Source: Lysobacterales bacterium
GTDB lineage: Bacteria; Pseudomonadota; Gammaproteobacteria; Xanthomonadales; Xanthomonadaceae
DNA length: 5,134 nucleotides
Assembly: GCA_015655035.1 (NCBI GenBank)
Contig: JAATFS010000032.1
Span: forward strand, 1 to 5,134
Direction of reading: 5' to 3'
Position numbers and translations under genes: made by a program. A model generated the notes under the pieces. That model saw only the letters and a program-made list of their open reading frames with translations. It did no database searches and was not told the DNA's origin. This document shows, piece after piece, positions 1-5,134 of the stretch. How positions within the stretch are numbered: the first letter of the stretch is position 1; the number at the start of each line of letters is the position of its first letter.

Positions 1-266
1 CGATAGGCGAACGGCACGAGGCTGCGGGCTCGTGGCGGTGCGTCGCGTGGCGTCCGGTGGCCGGCACGCCCTCCGGCGGAATGCATAGCGCGGAGGATGC
101 CCGTGGCATCTGCAGGTACCGCCCGTCCATGCCCTGCCCCCCTGGACCGCCGTCCGGCGCTCCCTGGTGGGTGCAAACCGTGCCGGAACCGTTGCCGGCT
201 GCGTCCAGCACGGGCCGCGCCGCGGACACGGCGGCACGCAATCGCTCTCTGCGCGCGCCGCGGCGA
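1..266. other. Gene-free region downstream of the DUF6624 gene
   Basis: No convincing gene is visible on either strand. The plus-strand open frames here overlap the DUF6624 gene antisense and have the Arg/Pro/Ala-rich composition typical of GC-rich noncoding frames. On the minus strand an ATG at 128-130, preceded by a purine-rich stretch, opens a frame that stays open to the left edge for 43 codons. Its composition is not protein-like and I do not call it. Two small inverted repeats lie beyond the DUF6624 stop: a 5-bp stem with a 7-nt loop at 219-235, and a 5-bp stem with an 8-nt loop at 182-199. Neither is followed by a T-run on the minus strand, so they are at best weak transcript-end structures, and stems of this size arise often by chance at this GC content. 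Confidence 0.45.
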
Positions 267-878
267 TCAGCTCCCGCCGGGCGCGGCGTCTCTGGGCAAC
301 CCCGCCTCGGCCCTGCGCTGCTCGAGGCGGTCGGGGTCCTCCACCTCGAACAGGCTGCCGTCGGCCTTGTGCTGGGTGCCGTAACGCTGCGGCTTGCCGG
401 ACATGACTAGGTTGCGGTCCACGAACATCGCCAGGTCGGACCTATCGTAGTGCCCTTGCGCCGCCGCCTGCTCCATCTGCTGCAGGAAGCGTTCGCGGAA
501 CGCTAGGTCGGTCGCATGCTGGGCCACGAGGAAGCCGGCGTGCGCGCCGTCCTCGCCCGCCCGCGCGATATCCGGAAACCCATTGCGCTCGATCAGCGCC
601 GCCAGCGCCTGCTGGTTCTGCTTCTGTGAGGCGACCATGCGCTTGACCATGTCCTTGGCCGCGCCCTGGTTGGCCTGCAGCTGCTGCACGGTGAATGCAC
701 CGCGCATCTGCTCGCGGATCTTCTGATCGGCCTCGGCCAACGCGAGCAGCTGGGCGCGGTAGGACGCATCGACCGAGGTCCCGCTCCGGGCGCCCTCCTG
801 TCCGGCCGCCAGGGCCGTCCCGCCGACGATCGCCGCCTGCGCCAGCAGTAGGCCCATGATCACGTTCTTCATGCCCAT
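267..878 (-). CDS. Secreted DUF6624 domain-containing protein
   Basis: This is a 203-residue protein (201 from the second Met) with an N-terminal signal peptide and a DUF6624-type body. The N-terminus has one Lys, then a hydrophobic run (residues 6-24) ending in TALA before AG, a plausible signal peptidase I site near residue 25, so export to the periplasm is inferred. The body is mostly helical and charged. It carries features I associate with DUF6624: an Asp-rich helix near residues 47-58 (ALAEADQKIREQ), AQHATDLAF at 119-127, DRNLVMSGKPQRYGTQ at 154-169, and an EQRRAEAGLP tail at 186-195. The family has no established biochemical function that I know of. The gene follows an ATP-grasp remnant whose TGA overlaps the second possible start (ATGA at 869-872), so translation was probably coupled to that gene. 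The ATG at 876-878 is 4 nt from a strong AAAAGGAG and the ATG at 870-872 is 10 nt from it, so the start is ambiguous. The gene looks intact. Confidence 0.85.
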   Translation of the reverse strand: MGMKNVIMGLLLAQAAIVGGTALAAGQEGARSGTSVDASYRAQLLALAEADQKIREQMRGAFTVQQLQANQGAAKDMVKRMVASQKQNQQALAALIERNGFPDIARAGEDGAHAGFLVAQHATDLAFRERFLQQMEQAAAQGHYDRSDLAMFVDRNLVMSGKPQRYGTQHKADGSLFEVEDPDRLEQRRAEAGLPRDAAPGGS

Positions 879-1384
879 GCCACTCCTTTTCCGGTTTGAT
901 CGTCACCTGCACGTTCCCGGTCCGCCCCACCCGCGCGATCCACGAATTCCTCGTAGCCGCCGGCGTCCCCGTTCACCAGCAGCGAGCAGAACCTGCTCGC
1001 GATCGCCATCCCGGGCGCCTTCTGGTCCATGTAGAGGAACTGGCCACCGGGATTGAGTTCCAGGAAGACCGGCTCCCCCCCACCCGACGGCACCACGAAG
1101 TCGGCGCAGAAGAAGTCGATCCCCAGCGCCGACCGCAGGGCATCCAGCTTATCGCACAGGCCGTCGGGCGGAGCGATCCATTCATCGCTTATCGAGGTCT
1201 TGTGCCTCACCGCACGGTAATCGATCTCTCCGGTCAGGGAGTGGCTCATGCGCATGCACAGGCAAGACCCGCCCATGCAGATGACGCGCACGTCGGCGCA
1301 ATGGTCGATCACCTGCTGGCAGGTCGTGGGCTTGTCAACACTTCGTTTGAACGACGCGGCGCCGCCGTGGCAAGCGGGCTGCAT
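869..1384 (-). pseudogene. ATP-grasp ligase, C-terminal fragment (5'-truncated; MvdD/graspetide-ligase-like)
   Basis: This is a 171-codon frame from the only in-frame ATG, matching the C-terminal lobe of an ATP-grasp ligase. Visible are PTTCQQVIDHCADVRV at 19-34 (the strand leading to the conserved D-V-R), IDYR at 54-57 (DWR in many relatives), GIDFFCADFVV at 88-98, and FLELNPGGQFLYMD at 107-120. By family analogy D95, E109 and N111 would bind Mg-ATP. The FLE-NP-GQ pattern followed by a hydrophobic/acidic stretch is typical of MvdD-type peptide ligases that make omega-ester or amide links. Full-length members are roughly 300 residues or more; here the pre-ATP-grasp N-terminal domain is missing. 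The frame stays open upstream to a stop at 1514-1516 but has no ATG, GTG or TTG there. That stretch encodes HIVKASGF (about 1463-1483), possibly the ATP-binding lysine strand, which would put the break just beyond the dinG stop. No good ribosome site precedes the ATG at 1384. The fragment contains nine cysteines. It is probably non-functional as a ligase, although its frame has no stops. It could instead be a short expressed protein. Confidence 0.62.
883..890 (-). promoter_or_regulatory. Shine-Dalgarno sequence of the DUF6624 gene
   Basis: The minus strand reads AAAAGGAG, a near-ideal ribosome binding site lying inside the last codons of the ATP-grasp frame. Spacing is 4 nt to the ATG at 878 and 10 nt to the ATG at 872. 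It shows that the DUF6624 gene can be translated even though the upstream ATP-grasp gene is truncated. Confidence 0.7.
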
Positions 1385-1490
1385 CGGCGCGAGGCGTCGT
1401 CCTCGCGCAAGGTCACGGGAACCCGGCCCAACCCTCTGATTGCGCTTATTTTCTTCCAGGAAGCCGGACGCCTTGACGATGTGCCTGCCA

Positions 1491-1521
1491 GGTCCGGCCG
1501 GACCATGAAGCGCTCAGGTCC
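1491..1521 (-). repeat. Alternating GGACC/GGTCC inverted repeats after dinG
   Basis: Positions 1491-1504 form a perfect 14-bp palindrome (GGTCCGGCCGGACC). A third arm, GGTCC at 1517-1521, can also pair with GGACC at 1500-1504 across a 12-nt loop. In the minus-strand transcript these give two mutually exclusive stems within about 35 nt of the dinG stop codon. There is no following U-run, so this is not a canonical intrinsic terminator. It may be a transcript-end or mRNA-stability structure, or simply mark the junction where the ATP-grasp gene was truncated. Confidence 0.5.
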
Positions 1522-1522
1522 G

Positions 1523-3655
1523 CTAGCCGATGACGCGCCTGAAGGGAGGAAGTGCGTCGATGATGCGCTTGCCGTAGCGGCGGGTGAGCAGGCGCGAGTC
1601 GAGGATGATCACGCGGCCGTGGTCGCTGGAGCTGCGGATCAGGCGGCCGGCGAACTGGGTCAGGGTGCGCAGCGCGTGCGGGATCGCGATCAGGTTGAAG
1701 GCGTTGTGGCCGCGGCTCTCCAACCATTCGCTCAAGGTGGAGGTCTGCGGGTCGGTGGGCACGGCAAACGGTACCTGCGTGATCACCACGGTGGTGCAGG
1801 CCTCGCCGGGCAGGTCCAGGCCCTCGCCGAAGGAGTTCAGTCCGAACAGCACCGAGCCTTCGCCGGCGGCGATGCGCCGCAGGTGCTCGGTGATCAGCTG
1901 CGACTTGTTGCCCTCGCCCTGCACCAGCACGCGGTTGCGCTGGGCCAGCGGCATCAGGTCGGCAACCTTCTCCATCTTCCAGCGCGAAGTGAACAGCACG
2001 ATGCTGCCCTTGCTGTTCCAATCCAGCTCGCGCACCAGGTAGCGCGCGACCTCCTTGGGATGGCCTTCGCGGTCGTCCGGCGTGACCGGGAAACTGGGCA
2101 CGATCAACTCGGCCTGGTTGGGTAGGTCGAACGGCGAGGCCAGCGACACCATCTCGGCATGCTCGGGCACACCGTTGTCGATCGCGAAGGCCTGGAAATC
2201 GCCACCGCCGGTTAGCGTGGCCGAGGTCATCACCACCGAGTCGACATCGTTCCAGAGCAAGCTGCGCAACACCTGCGCGGCCGATACCGGCGAGCAATGG
2301 CAGACCAGGTCGCCATCGCGTGACAGCGTGATCCAGCGTGCGGTGGGTGGCTGACCTTCCTTGTCCTCGCGACGCCAGCCGCTCCACAGCTCATGCTGCT
2401 GTTCGATCATTTCCAGTGCCATGCCCATGCTGCGTTGCAGGCGCTCGCGCGCGCTGTCGTCCTGCTTGGCCTTGGCCACAAGGCCATGCGCGGCATGCAC
2501 CCAGTTGAACAGCGCGCGCGTCTCCTCGCCCAGTTCCTCCACCGCCGGCAGCCATGCCTGCGGCAGCTGGCCGTTGACCGCACGCCATTGCGGATCGCGT
2601 TCGCCCGGGTCGGGTTTCCATACGCGCTCGATCTCGGTGTGGAAGGCCTTGAGCAGTTTCGCCACGCGCGCGGCCACCTCGATGGCCTCGTTCGGCAGCA
2701 GCGTGGCGATCTTGTCCTTGTCCACCGCGCGGTAGGCAGCAGCGATCAGGATCTGCATGCGGCTGGTGCGCTTGGCCATTTCGTCCAGCGGCAGGCTGGC
2801 CGCACCCTGGCCGATGGCGACACTGGCGACGTGATGGCCTTCATCGAGCACCAGCAGCATGTCCGACGGCGCGGCGATCAGCGGCTGGCCGTTGTCGGCA
2901 TCGCCCAGCGACAGCGTGGACAGCAGCAGTGCGTGATTGGTGACCACGATCTGGGCCTCGCGCACGTCGGTGCGGGCCTTGAGCACCGGGCACTGCGCGG
3001 AGTACGAGCAGCGCCGGCCGGCACAGCCGGAGGCCGGCGTGGTGATGCGCAACCGCAACGGCACCGATACCGGCTCCGGCGCGTCGTCCAGGTCGCCGCT
3101 CCAGCTGCGTTCGGCGTAGGCCTTGGCCAGGCGTCCGGCGATGTCGGCATCGGCCGGGCTCAGAGGGCGGTCGTACAACACCTGCTCGTCGTCGAACATG
3201 CCCTCCTGGCTGGTCTCGCCCTGCAACTCGGCCGCATTGCGGGTGCACAGGTAGCGGGTACGGCCCTTGGCCAGCGCCACCGAGGCCTCCAGGCCAGTCG
3301 CCTTGAGGAAAGCGGGGATGTCGCGCTCGACCAGTTGCGACTGCAATGCCACGGTGCCGGTACTGATCACCAGCTTCTTTTTCGTTGCCAGCGCGATCGG
3401 CACGCCGGCGGTGAGATAGCCCAGACTCTTGCCGACGCCGGTAGGCGCCTCGGCCACGCCGATACCGCCTGACGTCGCCAGCGCGCGCGACACCACGCCA
3501 ATCATCTGGCTCTGCGCCCGCCGCGTGGTGAAACCGGGTGTATTGGCCTGTAGCTTGGCATAGGCGTCGCGGATGCTGGCCTTGAGTGGGTCGGTCAACG
3601 CGCGCGCAGTCTTGGCGGGCTCGGCTGGTGCCGCCGGGCTGGCTGTTTCATTCAT
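1523..3655 (-). CDS. dinG: ATP-dependent DNA helicase DinG/YoaA family (4Fe-4S, XPD-like)
   Basis: This 710-residue superfamily 2 helicase of the XPD/Rad3 group acts in the cytoplasm. Family members unwind DNA 5' to 3', including forked DNA and R-loops, in repair and in resolving replication-transcription conflicts. The motifs appear in order: Walker A EAPTGVGKS at 69-77; motif Ia STGTVALQSQL at 98-108; four iron-sulfur cysteines C137, C211, C216 and C222; VVTNHALL at 237-244; the Walker B DEGH box at 271-274; motif III MTSATL at 476-481; motif V SFGEGLDLPG at 608-617; and motif VI QFAGRLIRSSSDHG at 667-680. The length matches E. coli DinG (about 716 residues), and all catalytic and cluster residues seen are intact. 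The start at 3655 is the only ATG giving a full domain; its Shine-Dalgarno match is poor. The gene lies 81 nt downstream of aroE on the same strand, so cotranscription is possible. No LexA-like box is visible in that gap, so SOS control is not supported here. The paralogue YoaA is hard to separate from DinG by eye, so the symbol is less certain than the family. Confidence 0.94.
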   Translation of the reverse strand: MNETASPAAPAEPAKTARALTDPLKASIRDAYAKLQANTPGFTTRRAQSQMIGVVSRALATSGGIGVAEAPTGVGKSLGYLTAGVPIALATKKKLVISTGTVALQSQLVERDIPAFLKATGLEASVALAKGRTRYLCTRNAAELQGETSQEGMFDDEQVLYDRPLSPADADIAGRLAKAYAERSWSGDLDDAPEPVSVPLRLRITTPASGCAGRRCSYSAQCPVLKARTDVREAQIVVTNHALLLSTLSLGDADNGQPLIAAPSDMLLVLDEGHHVASVAIGQGAASLPLDEMAKRTSRMQILIAAAYRAVDKDKIATLLPNEAIEVAARVAKLLKAFHTEIERVWKPDPGERDPQWRAVNGQLPQAWLPAVEELGEETRALFNWVHAAHGLVAKAKQDDSARERLQRSMGMALEMIEQQHELWSGWRREDKEGQPPTARWITLSRDGDLVCHCSPVSAAQVLRSLLWNDVDSVVMTSATLTGGGDFQAFAIDNGVPEHAEMVSLASPFDLPNQAELIVPSFPVTPDDREGHPKEVARYLVRELDWNSKGSIVLFTSRWKMEKVADLMPLAQRNRVLVQGEGNKSQLITEHLRRIAAGEGSVLFGLNSFGEGLDLPGEACTTVVITQVPFAVPTDPQTSTLSEWLESRGHNAFNLIAIPHALRTLTQFAGRLIRSSSDHGRVIILDSRLLTRRYGKRIIDALPPFRRVIG

Positions 3656-3685
3656 CCAGGTATTTTCTCATGCCCGGTCGCATCC

Positions 3686-3709
3686 GCCGATACCGAGCAG
3701 GATATCGGC
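3686..3709 (-). repeat. Inverted repeat in the aroE-dinG spacer (7-bp stem)
   Basis: GCCGATA (3686-3692) and TATCGGC (3703-3709) are perfect inverted repeats flanking a 10-nt loop. It lies about 30 nt before the dinG start, in the likely aroE-dinG mRNA. It shares its last two bases (3708-3709) with the neighbouring stem, so the two cannot both form completely. No T-run follows. The role is unknown: mRNA stability, processing, or a binding site for a dimeric protein are all possible. Confidence 0.5.
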
Positions 3710-3732
3710 CGGCGGCCGCACGCGGCACCGGC
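3708..3732 (-). terminator. Candidate GC-rich hairpin just after aroE
   Basis: Arms GCCGG (3708-3712) and CCGGC (3728-3732) enclose a second stem, GCCG (3715-3718) with CGGC (3723-3726), around a 4-nt loop, with small internal asymmetry. The structure begins 4 nt after the aroE TGA in the minus-strand transcript. It lacks the U-tract of an intrinsic terminator, so full termination is doubtful. It may attenuate transcription into dinG or protect the aroE 3' end. Confidence 0.35.
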
Positions 3733-3736
3733 TCGC

Positions 3737-4588
3737 TCAGTCGGCGCTGACCAGCAGCGCATCGCGCTCGCGCAGCCCGCGATACACCAGGTCGGTCTGT
3801 GGCCGCACCCCATGCCACAGTTCGAAACTCTCGGCGGCCTGTTCCACCAGCATGCCCAGACCATCGATGGCATAGCGGCACTGCGCCGCGCGTGCCCACG
3901 CCAGGAACGCGATCGCGGCTTCGCCATAGTTGAGGTCCACCGCCGCGGTCATGCTGTTGACCAGCGACGACGGCAGCGTAAGCGGAAGGTCATCGGCACG
4001 GCGACCGGCAGCGGTGGCATTGACGATCAGCTCGAAGTCGCCCTGCGCGCCCAGATCCTCCCAATACCGTGTGGTCACGCGCCCCGGTTCGCCGAGCACG
4101 TCCGACAGCGCATCGGCGCGCGTGGGCGAACGATTGACGATAACCATCTCCGTCGCACCGGCCTCCAGCAGCGCCGGTGCCACGCCGCGTGCCGCGCCAC
4201 CTGCGCCCAGCAGCAGCACCCGGCGCCCGCGCAGATCCAGGCCATGCCGCTCGGTGAGATCACGCACCAGTCCGGCACCGTCAGTGTTCTCGCCCAGCCA
4301 CTGGCCGTCGCGGCGGGCCAGCGTGTTGACCGCACCCGCCCGGCGCGCCCGCTCACTGAGGTGAGCCGACAGCCCATAGGCGAGCTCCTTCAACGGCAGC
4401 GTGACATTGGCACCCTGGCCGCCCTCGGCGACGAAGCGCTCCAACGTAGCAGCAAAATCGGCCGGAGCCGCGTCGATCGCAGTGTAGTCCAGCGCAATGC
4501 CGGTCTGGCGGCCGAACTCGCTGTGGATGCGCGGCGACAGCGAATGGGCGACGGGGTGGCCGAACACGGCGTAGCGGGATGCGGACAT
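3737..4588 (-). CDS. aroE: Shikimate dehydrogenase (NADP+)
   Basis: AroE reduces 3-dehydroshikimate to shikimate with NADPH in the cytoplasm, the fourth step of the shikimate pathway to chorismate and aromatic amino acids. The 283 residues fit the usual 270-285. The N-terminal substrate domain shows AHSLSPRIH at 14-22 (shikimate-binding S16 and S18), NVTLPLK at 61-67 with catalytic Lys67, AVNT at 86-89, and ENTDG at 100-104 with catalytic Asp103. The Rossmann domain follows, with the glycine-rich loop GAGGAARG at 128-135, NRSPTRA at 152-158 (the NRT-like motif that selects NADP over NAD), NATAAG at 190-195, and the closing GLGMLVEQAAESFELWHG at 243-260, where Gln250 is the conserved substrate contact. 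The set of NADP and shikimate residues argues for AroE rather than the YdiB or RifI branches. The start at 4588 gives MSASRYAVFGHPVAHS, the expected N-terminus; only a weak AGAGAA lies upstream. A divergent gene begins 49 bp away. Confidence 0.96.
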   Translation of the reverse strand: MSASRYAVFGHPVAHSLSPRIHSEFGRQTGIALDYTAIDAAPADFAATLERFVAEGGQGANVTLPLKELAYGLSAHLSERARRAGAVNTLARRDGQWLGENTDGAGLVRDLTERHGLDLRGRRVLLLGAGGAARGVAPALLEAGATEMVIVNRSPTRADALSDVLGEPGRVTTRYWEDLGAQGDFELIVNATAAGRRADDLPLTLPSSLVNSMTAAVDLNYGEAAIAFLAWARAAQCRYAIDGLGMLVEQAAESFELWHGVRPQTDLVYRGLRERDALLVSAD

Positions 4589-4637
4589 GAACTGTTCTCT
4601 GGTTGACTAGACTGTGCGGACACTTGTGCAGGAGCCG
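4589..4637. promoter_or_regulatory. Divergent intergenic region between aroE and the PD40 gene
   Basis: Only 49 bp separate the two divergent starts, so both promoters must sit here, overlap one another, or reach into the opposite coding sequence. A TTGACT (4603-4608) resembles a plus-strand -35 box, and TAGACT (4608-4613) matches four of six bases of a -10 box. They overlap and have no correctly spaced partners, so I cannot assign a promoter. No clear operator symmetry was seen. Confidence 0.4.
4630..4634 (+). promoter_or_regulatory. Shine-Dalgarno sequence of the PD40 gene
   Basis: AGGAG stands 3 nt before the ATG at 4638 and 6 nt before the adjacent ATG at 4641. The spacing favours 4641 as the true start, though the difference is one residue. 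Confidence 0.6.
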
Positions 4638-5134
4638 ATGATGCAGACCCGATGGCCATGGCTCGCGCTAGCGGCGAGTTTACTCTGCACCCCGTCAGCA
4701 TCGGGTCTGGCCGAGTTCGGGATCGAAGGCATGGGCGTGGTGTCGACAAAGGCCACCGAGGCCCGCGCCACGGTTTCGCCGGACGGCCAACACATCGTCT
4801 GGGGCAGCCCCGACCGCAGCGGTGGCCCGGGCGGCTGGGACTTGTGGCAGGCGACGCTGCGTAACGGCCGCTGGGACGACCCGCAACCCCTGCCGATCGA
4901 TTCCGCGTACGACGAGCGCGATCCCTTCCTCACTGCCGACGGGCACTGGCTGTACTTCGTCTCCAACCGGCCCGGAGGGCATGGCGGCCACGATCTGTAC
5001 CGGGCCAGCATCAGCGCCGACAGTCGGCTCGGTACACCGGAAAACCTGGGGCCTGGTGTCAACACGCGCGCGGACGAACGCACGCCTACACTGTCGCTGC
5101 AAGGCACGCAGTTGCTGTTCGCCAGCAATGGTCA
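4638..5134 (+). CDS. Secreted PD40/TolB-like beta-propeller protein (3' end outside window)
   Basis: This frame is open from 4638 to the right edge and is incomplete (about 165 codons seen). Numbering is from the ATG at 4641. Residues 1-24 form a signal peptide: MQTRWPW, then the hydrophobic LALAASLLC, with cleavage probably after SGLA. The Cys at 16 is preceded by Leu, so it does not form a lipobox and a lipoprotein is unlikely. Three propeller-blade repeats of the PD40 (WD40-like) type follow: SPDGQHIVW...GGWDLWQA at about 46-71, TADGHWLYFVSNRPGG...HDLYRA at about 98-122, and SLQGTQLLFASNG at 152-164, cut by the edge. Alternating DG-turn, aromatic strand and D-L-(Y/W) signatures are typical of TolB-like propellers. 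Such proteins usually act as periplasmic binding or scaffold modules. The substrate is unknown, and the missing part could contain a peptidase or other domain. It diverges from aroE with no clear functional link. Confidence 0.82.
   Translation, partial: MMQTRWPWLALAASLLCTPSASGLAEFGIEGMGVVSTKATEARATVSPDGQHIVWGSPDRSGGPGGWDLWQATLRNGRWDDPQPLPIDSAYDERDPFLTADGHWLYFVSNRPGGHGGHDLYRASISADSRLGTPENLGPGVNTRADERTPTLSLQGTQLLFASNG

Noticed and set aside
1..130. Minus-strand frame from the ATG at 128-130 open to the window edge
   Set aside because: Only 43 codons are visible, the composition is not protein-like and no family is recognised. The G-rich upstream stretch could be chance at this GC content.
57..410. 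117-codon plus-strand frame at the left end
   Set aside because: Pro/Arg/Ala-rich composition, overlaps the DUF6624 gene antisense, and no plausible ribosome site.
896..2125. Long plus-strand open frame of 409 codons antisense to dinG and the ATP-grasp fragment
   Set aside because: No recognisable domain, and the opposite strand carries clear protein motifs. Long antisense frames are expected in GC-rich coding DNA.
2393..3472. 359-codon plus-strand open frame antisense to dinG
   Set aside because: His/Arg/Gln-rich shadow composition lying wholly over the helicase motifs; not a gene.
3656..3736. LexA (SOS) box in front of dinG
   Set aside because: No CTGT-N8-ACAG or TTAGTA-type palindrome is seen in the spacer.
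3812..4606. 264-codon plus-strand open frame antisense to aroE
   Set aside because: Mirror of aroE codons, with no independent domain or ribosome site.
4603..4613. TTGACT and TAGACT as a sigma-70 promoter for the PD40 gene
   Set aside because: The two hexamers overlap and neither has a partner at 16-18 bp spacing.
1..5134. CRISPR array, tRNA/rRNA genes, insertion sequence or phage elements
   Set aside because: No regularly spaced repeats, tRNA-like cloverleaf, transposase motifs or IS-type terminal repeats were seen by eye on either strand.

Overview
GC-rich proteobacterial chromosome, most likely Xanthomonadaceae (Xanthomonas, Stenotrophomonas or a relative). This rests on base composition and on the general look of the AroE and DinG proteins, which resemble my memory of Xanthomonas orthologues. 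No database search was run, so the genus is an inference.

Layout. Four genes lie head to tail on the minus strand. Reading right to left in the direction of transcription, they are: aroE (shikimate dehydrogenase, 4588 to 3737); an 81-nt spacer with two inverted repeats; dinG (iron-sulfur XPD/Rad3-type DNA helicase, 3655 to 1523); a 5'-truncated ATP-grasp ligase (in-frame ATG at 1384, stop at 869); and a secreted DUF6624-family protein (878 to 267). Positions 1-266 hold no convincing gene. On the plus strand, diverging from aroE across only 49 bp, a secreted PD40/TolB-like beta-propeller protein starts at 4638 or 4641 and runs off the right edge.

How they fit together. aroE and dinG are ordinary housekeeping and repair genes that may share a transcript. 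The less ordinary part is the left third. The ATP-grasp fragment keeps the metal-binding C-terminal lobe, in a form like the MvdD/graspetide-type peptide ligases, but has no room for its N-terminal domain because dinG ends immediately upstream. Its stop codon overlaps a start codon of the DUF6624 gene (ATGA), so the two were probably one operon before the truncation. I see no graspetide precursor peptide, transporter or mobile element. A complete new system cannot be claimed from this window; the remnant plus its coupled secreted partner is the best lead.
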